Positions 61,608 through 64,000 of a stretch of DNA of 64,000 nucleotides are shown one piece after another. Source of the stretch: Taiwanofungus camphoratus (lineage: Eukaryota; Basidiomycota; Agaricomycetes; Polyporales; Taiwanofungaceae); contig CP021220.1 of the NCBI GenBank assembly GCA_003999685.1, positions 3,968,001 to 4,032,000 on the forward strand, in the 5' to 3' direction. Position 1 is the stretch's first letter, and every line of letters begins with the position of its first letter. A model generated the notes under the pieces. That model had not been told where the DNA came from and did no database searches. It saw only the letters and a list, made by a program, of their open reading frames with translations. Both the position numbers and the translations under genes were made by a program.

Positions 61608-63263
61608 ATGATTCACCACCGTCCATCCGCTATGGATGCCACACTACTTTTTCACCTCAACCACCACCACTATCCACTGCAACATTACAACCATTCACCA
61701 CATGATAGTCACTACCAGCCAGTAATGTCCTCGCACTCTTCGTACATTCGCTCCTCCGCTCCGCGCCCCATCCACCCGATACTTTCACAGTATTCATCAT
61801 CCTACCCTCCGCCGTTGGCGGCGGATTCTCCCTCGTCCTCCGGCTCTGGTTCTAACCCCACCGACAGCAGTCCATCAGAGCCACCGCTTGATTACGTTAT
61901 GGAGGCAGAATATGACTCCGCTACTGCAGGCGGCGGGCATTTTTACAGCGGCGAGCACGTCGAGGCGCAACAGAATTCCTGGTCAACTGCCAATAGACAA
62001 GCCCCCTTAACCGAGGTCTACCCTGGTAGCACCTATGACATGTCAGCCACCGTTCCAGCCGCTAATATGTCCGACATCGCCATGATGAACCAGTATCTCA
62101 AGCACGAAGAGCCTGCGTACGCTGTCTTCGACGATTATTCACACTATGGCTTCGGAGCAGACGCATCCTTGGCTTCCTACGCCACTGTCGCAGGTCACCC
62201 TACTATCCCCAATGCTTCGGTAACTCCTAACAGCATGTCAACAGGACCGCCGCCCTCTCTCGCATTCGGTTTCGGCACTCAGGCCCATCCGCAGGGCCAA
62301 GTCCAGGATGCGGCTGACATGCCCGCGTACACGCTTACCTCGCTCCCTGATCTGCAATACCCACCTTCCCCCAACCGCATTCCGCGCTATGTGCACCCCG
62401 CGCAAGTTTCCCCCGCCGCGGGGTATGCCCAGTTGCAGGACATGGGGGCGGATAACTCGTGCGACCCGCGCTTCACCATGAACAGCCCGCAGGTGGCGTA
62501 TGGCAGCGCCAGCCCTGGGACGCACAGCGGGAGCGGAAGCGCAGACTGTTCACCAGAGCTCGCGAAGGCGCTCGTCGAGAGTCCCGTCCAGAGCGCACGG
62601 AAGAGACGCTGTGTCAGCTTCACGAGCTCCTCGTCGTCCGACAGCTATCCGCATGGAGATAGTGGCGAGTCTGAGAGGGATGAGTCTGATGGGGCAGACG
62701 AGGACTTGGACGATGACGAGGACTATGTCCAGGGGTTCGACTCCCATCCCCGCACGCGAAGACGGGCAGTGTCAATGTCGTCCCACCAGTCACAGACCCC
62801 CACGCGGCGCCTCGCTGCCCCGGTTCCAGTGCCCAACCTCACCAAGAAGAGCAGGGGGCGTCGTGTCCCTACAGCTGCTGTCGTCATCTCCCAGGACGGT
62901 GTGGAGAAGGTGAGCTTCCCGGTGTCCTGATGGTGGTAGCTTCACGTCTCTGACGGCTGGCGTGCTCCGTCTGCAGAACATGCGGACGTACATGTGCAAG
63001 GTGCCCGGTTGCGGCAAGTGTTTCGCGAGGGGGGAGCATCTCAAGCGGCATGTCAGGAGCATCCACACCAACGAGAAGCGTCAGTGTCGCCTAGCCCTCT
63101 AGTTTGATAACCATGCGGCTCATACATGGCTCTTTCTGCAGCGCACAAATGCCCATTCCCTGGTTGCGGGAAGGACTTTAGCAGGCACGACAACCTCGGC
63201 CAACACATGCGTGTGCACAAGAACCGCTCTGGCCCGAAGAACCGCTCTGTAGGGCCAGCATGA
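61608..63263 (+). CDS. C2H2 zinc-finger transcription factor
   Basis: Predicted 508-residue regulator. Three exons: 61608-62909, 62977-63079 and 63142-63263, in frame. The N-terminal 430 residues are Ser/Pro/Tyr/His-rich with no folded domain, then an acidic region (DESDGADEDLDDDEDYVQGF) and the lead PVPNLTKKSRGRRVPT. Two C-terminal fingers follow: Cys441, Cys446, His459, His464 and Cys472, Cys477, His490, His494, with the linker TNEKPHK, ending about 14 residues later (NRSGPKNRSVGPA). Finger sequence RGEHLKRHVRSIHTNEKP is of the stress-response Msn2/Seb1-like kind, but assignment to a named factor is inference. An alternative start is the ATG eight codons downstream (61632). The intergenic side has a long pyrimidine-rich leader. 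Confidence 0.9.
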
Positions 63264-64000
63264 TGCGCTTGTGCCCTAAAGTCCCTCGTCGGGACAGTGA
63301 CGACCGAGACATGACTTCCTCCTCTTTATTGGCGTTCGGCGTTCGACGCACGGTTTGCCTATCTGTTCGTTTCTGTGTACATGGTTTTTCCTTTACATGA
63401 TCATTATTACCCAGTCGCTTTTTCTTGCTCGGACAATATGGGTCGTTGGTCGGGATCTTGTTCTTTGTTTACCCCTGCTCGCCCGGACTTATACACACTG
63501 TACCTTATATGAGACCAGATTCTCTGTTGCTGTTCACTATCCCCCTCCACATTTATGATTTGCTTTCACTTGCGCTTTCGCACGTTCCCTTTGGAAGCAA
63601 CATGTGCTGTGTGGACATCTCCTGTGCCTATCAGAGGCATAGTGGATGTGGCCCACGCAGCAGCTAGGACGGCGTCCGCTGTGACTCGCTCGGAGCAGGT
63701 GGACGGATCCGTTTCCATTGGACGATTCGCTGCGGCGTTCCCCTGGGCGTATCGCACCCCAAAATCCGGTCGGGAATGCGAGACAATTGGAGCGGAACGA
63801 AGACGGCTAGACCGTGCGAGGCTCTGCAAGCCACAGCCACGGCCTCGGGACGCAGCATCCGCCCGCCGTGCCGGCTCTGTCACGTCGTCGGTCCCCGTGC
63901 CTCGTTTTTCGACGCCGCCCGAGCTTCCTTTTCTGGCGGATGCGCTCACGTGTGCACACTCTGTCAGCTGCCCACCGCTGCTTCGGCCTCTTGCCCGCTT
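63264..64000. other. 3' flank, no recognisable gene
   Basis: Sequence downstream of the C2H2 gene to the window end. A small inverted repeat, GTCCC-tcgtc-GGGAC at 63281-63295, lies 18 bases after the stop. The rest is CG-rich toward the end, with a minus-strand frame at 63566-63949 of odd composition and no known domain; it may be the edge of a gene outside the window or chance. Confidence 0.4.

Overview
This 64-kb window comes from a filamentous basidiomycete, most likely an Agaricomycete and possibly a polypore. The evidence is many introns of about 50-60 bases with GTRNGT donors, CTRAC-type branch sites and YAG acceptors; very small exons; Ser/Pro-rich intrinsically disordered regulatory proteins; and a TRI5-like sesquiterpene synthase of a type common in mushroom genomes. 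The order name is inference. No bacterial operons, CRISPR arrays, rRNA or convincing tRNA genes were seen. All gene models were assembled by hand from splice sites and reading-frame continuity, and each main model closes in frame.

Layout, 0-39 kb (dense housekeeping and regulatory genes): thioredoxin (-, 0.8-1.3 kb); GRAM-VASt sterol-transfer protein (+, 3.0-6.3); PX-domain AGC kinase (-, 6.8-11.3); adenosine kinase (+, 13.7-15.0); two-finger C2H2 protein (-, 15.3-17.1); dynactin p150 (-, 17.5-22.2), divergent from KOG1/Raptor, the TORC1 scaffold (+, 22.8-28.0); small acidic nuclear-type protein (-, 28.4-29.1); full-size ABCA-type transporter (-, 29.6-35.3); recombination mediator Swi5 in five tiny exons (+, 35.8-36.3); RCC1-repeat protein (-, 36.4-37.8); FMN-binding PNPOx-like protein (-, 38.4-39.1).

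39-47 kb is a gene-poor, accessory-looking island. It carries one intact TRI5-like terpene synthase (41.4-42.5) and a decayed tandem copy (44.5-45.5). The core genome resumes with enolase (47.1-48.8), an unrecognised two-exon gene (49.3-50.0), a GH47 alpha-1,2-mannosidase in 18 exons on the minus strand (50.4-53.1), a RING-finger protein (53.3-55.4), and two divergent C2H2 zinc-finger paralogues (56.0-57.0 minus; 61.6-63.3 plus) separated by 4.6 kb without a recognisable gene.

Functionally the window is a mix. TOR signalling (KOG1) and a PX-AGC kinase concern growth control. The GRAM-VASt protein and the ABCA transporter concern membrane lipids. Dynactin, GH47 and the RING protein concern trafficking, glycoprotein processing and protein turnover. 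No shared pathway or cluster is evident beyond the two terpene synthase copies. I found no wholly new system. The most useful observations are the hidden Swi5 gene, the terpene synthase duplication with one dead copy, unusual insertions in the PX kinase, a GC-AG intron, a set of 15-20 base exons, and stop-free introns whose length is a multiple of three.
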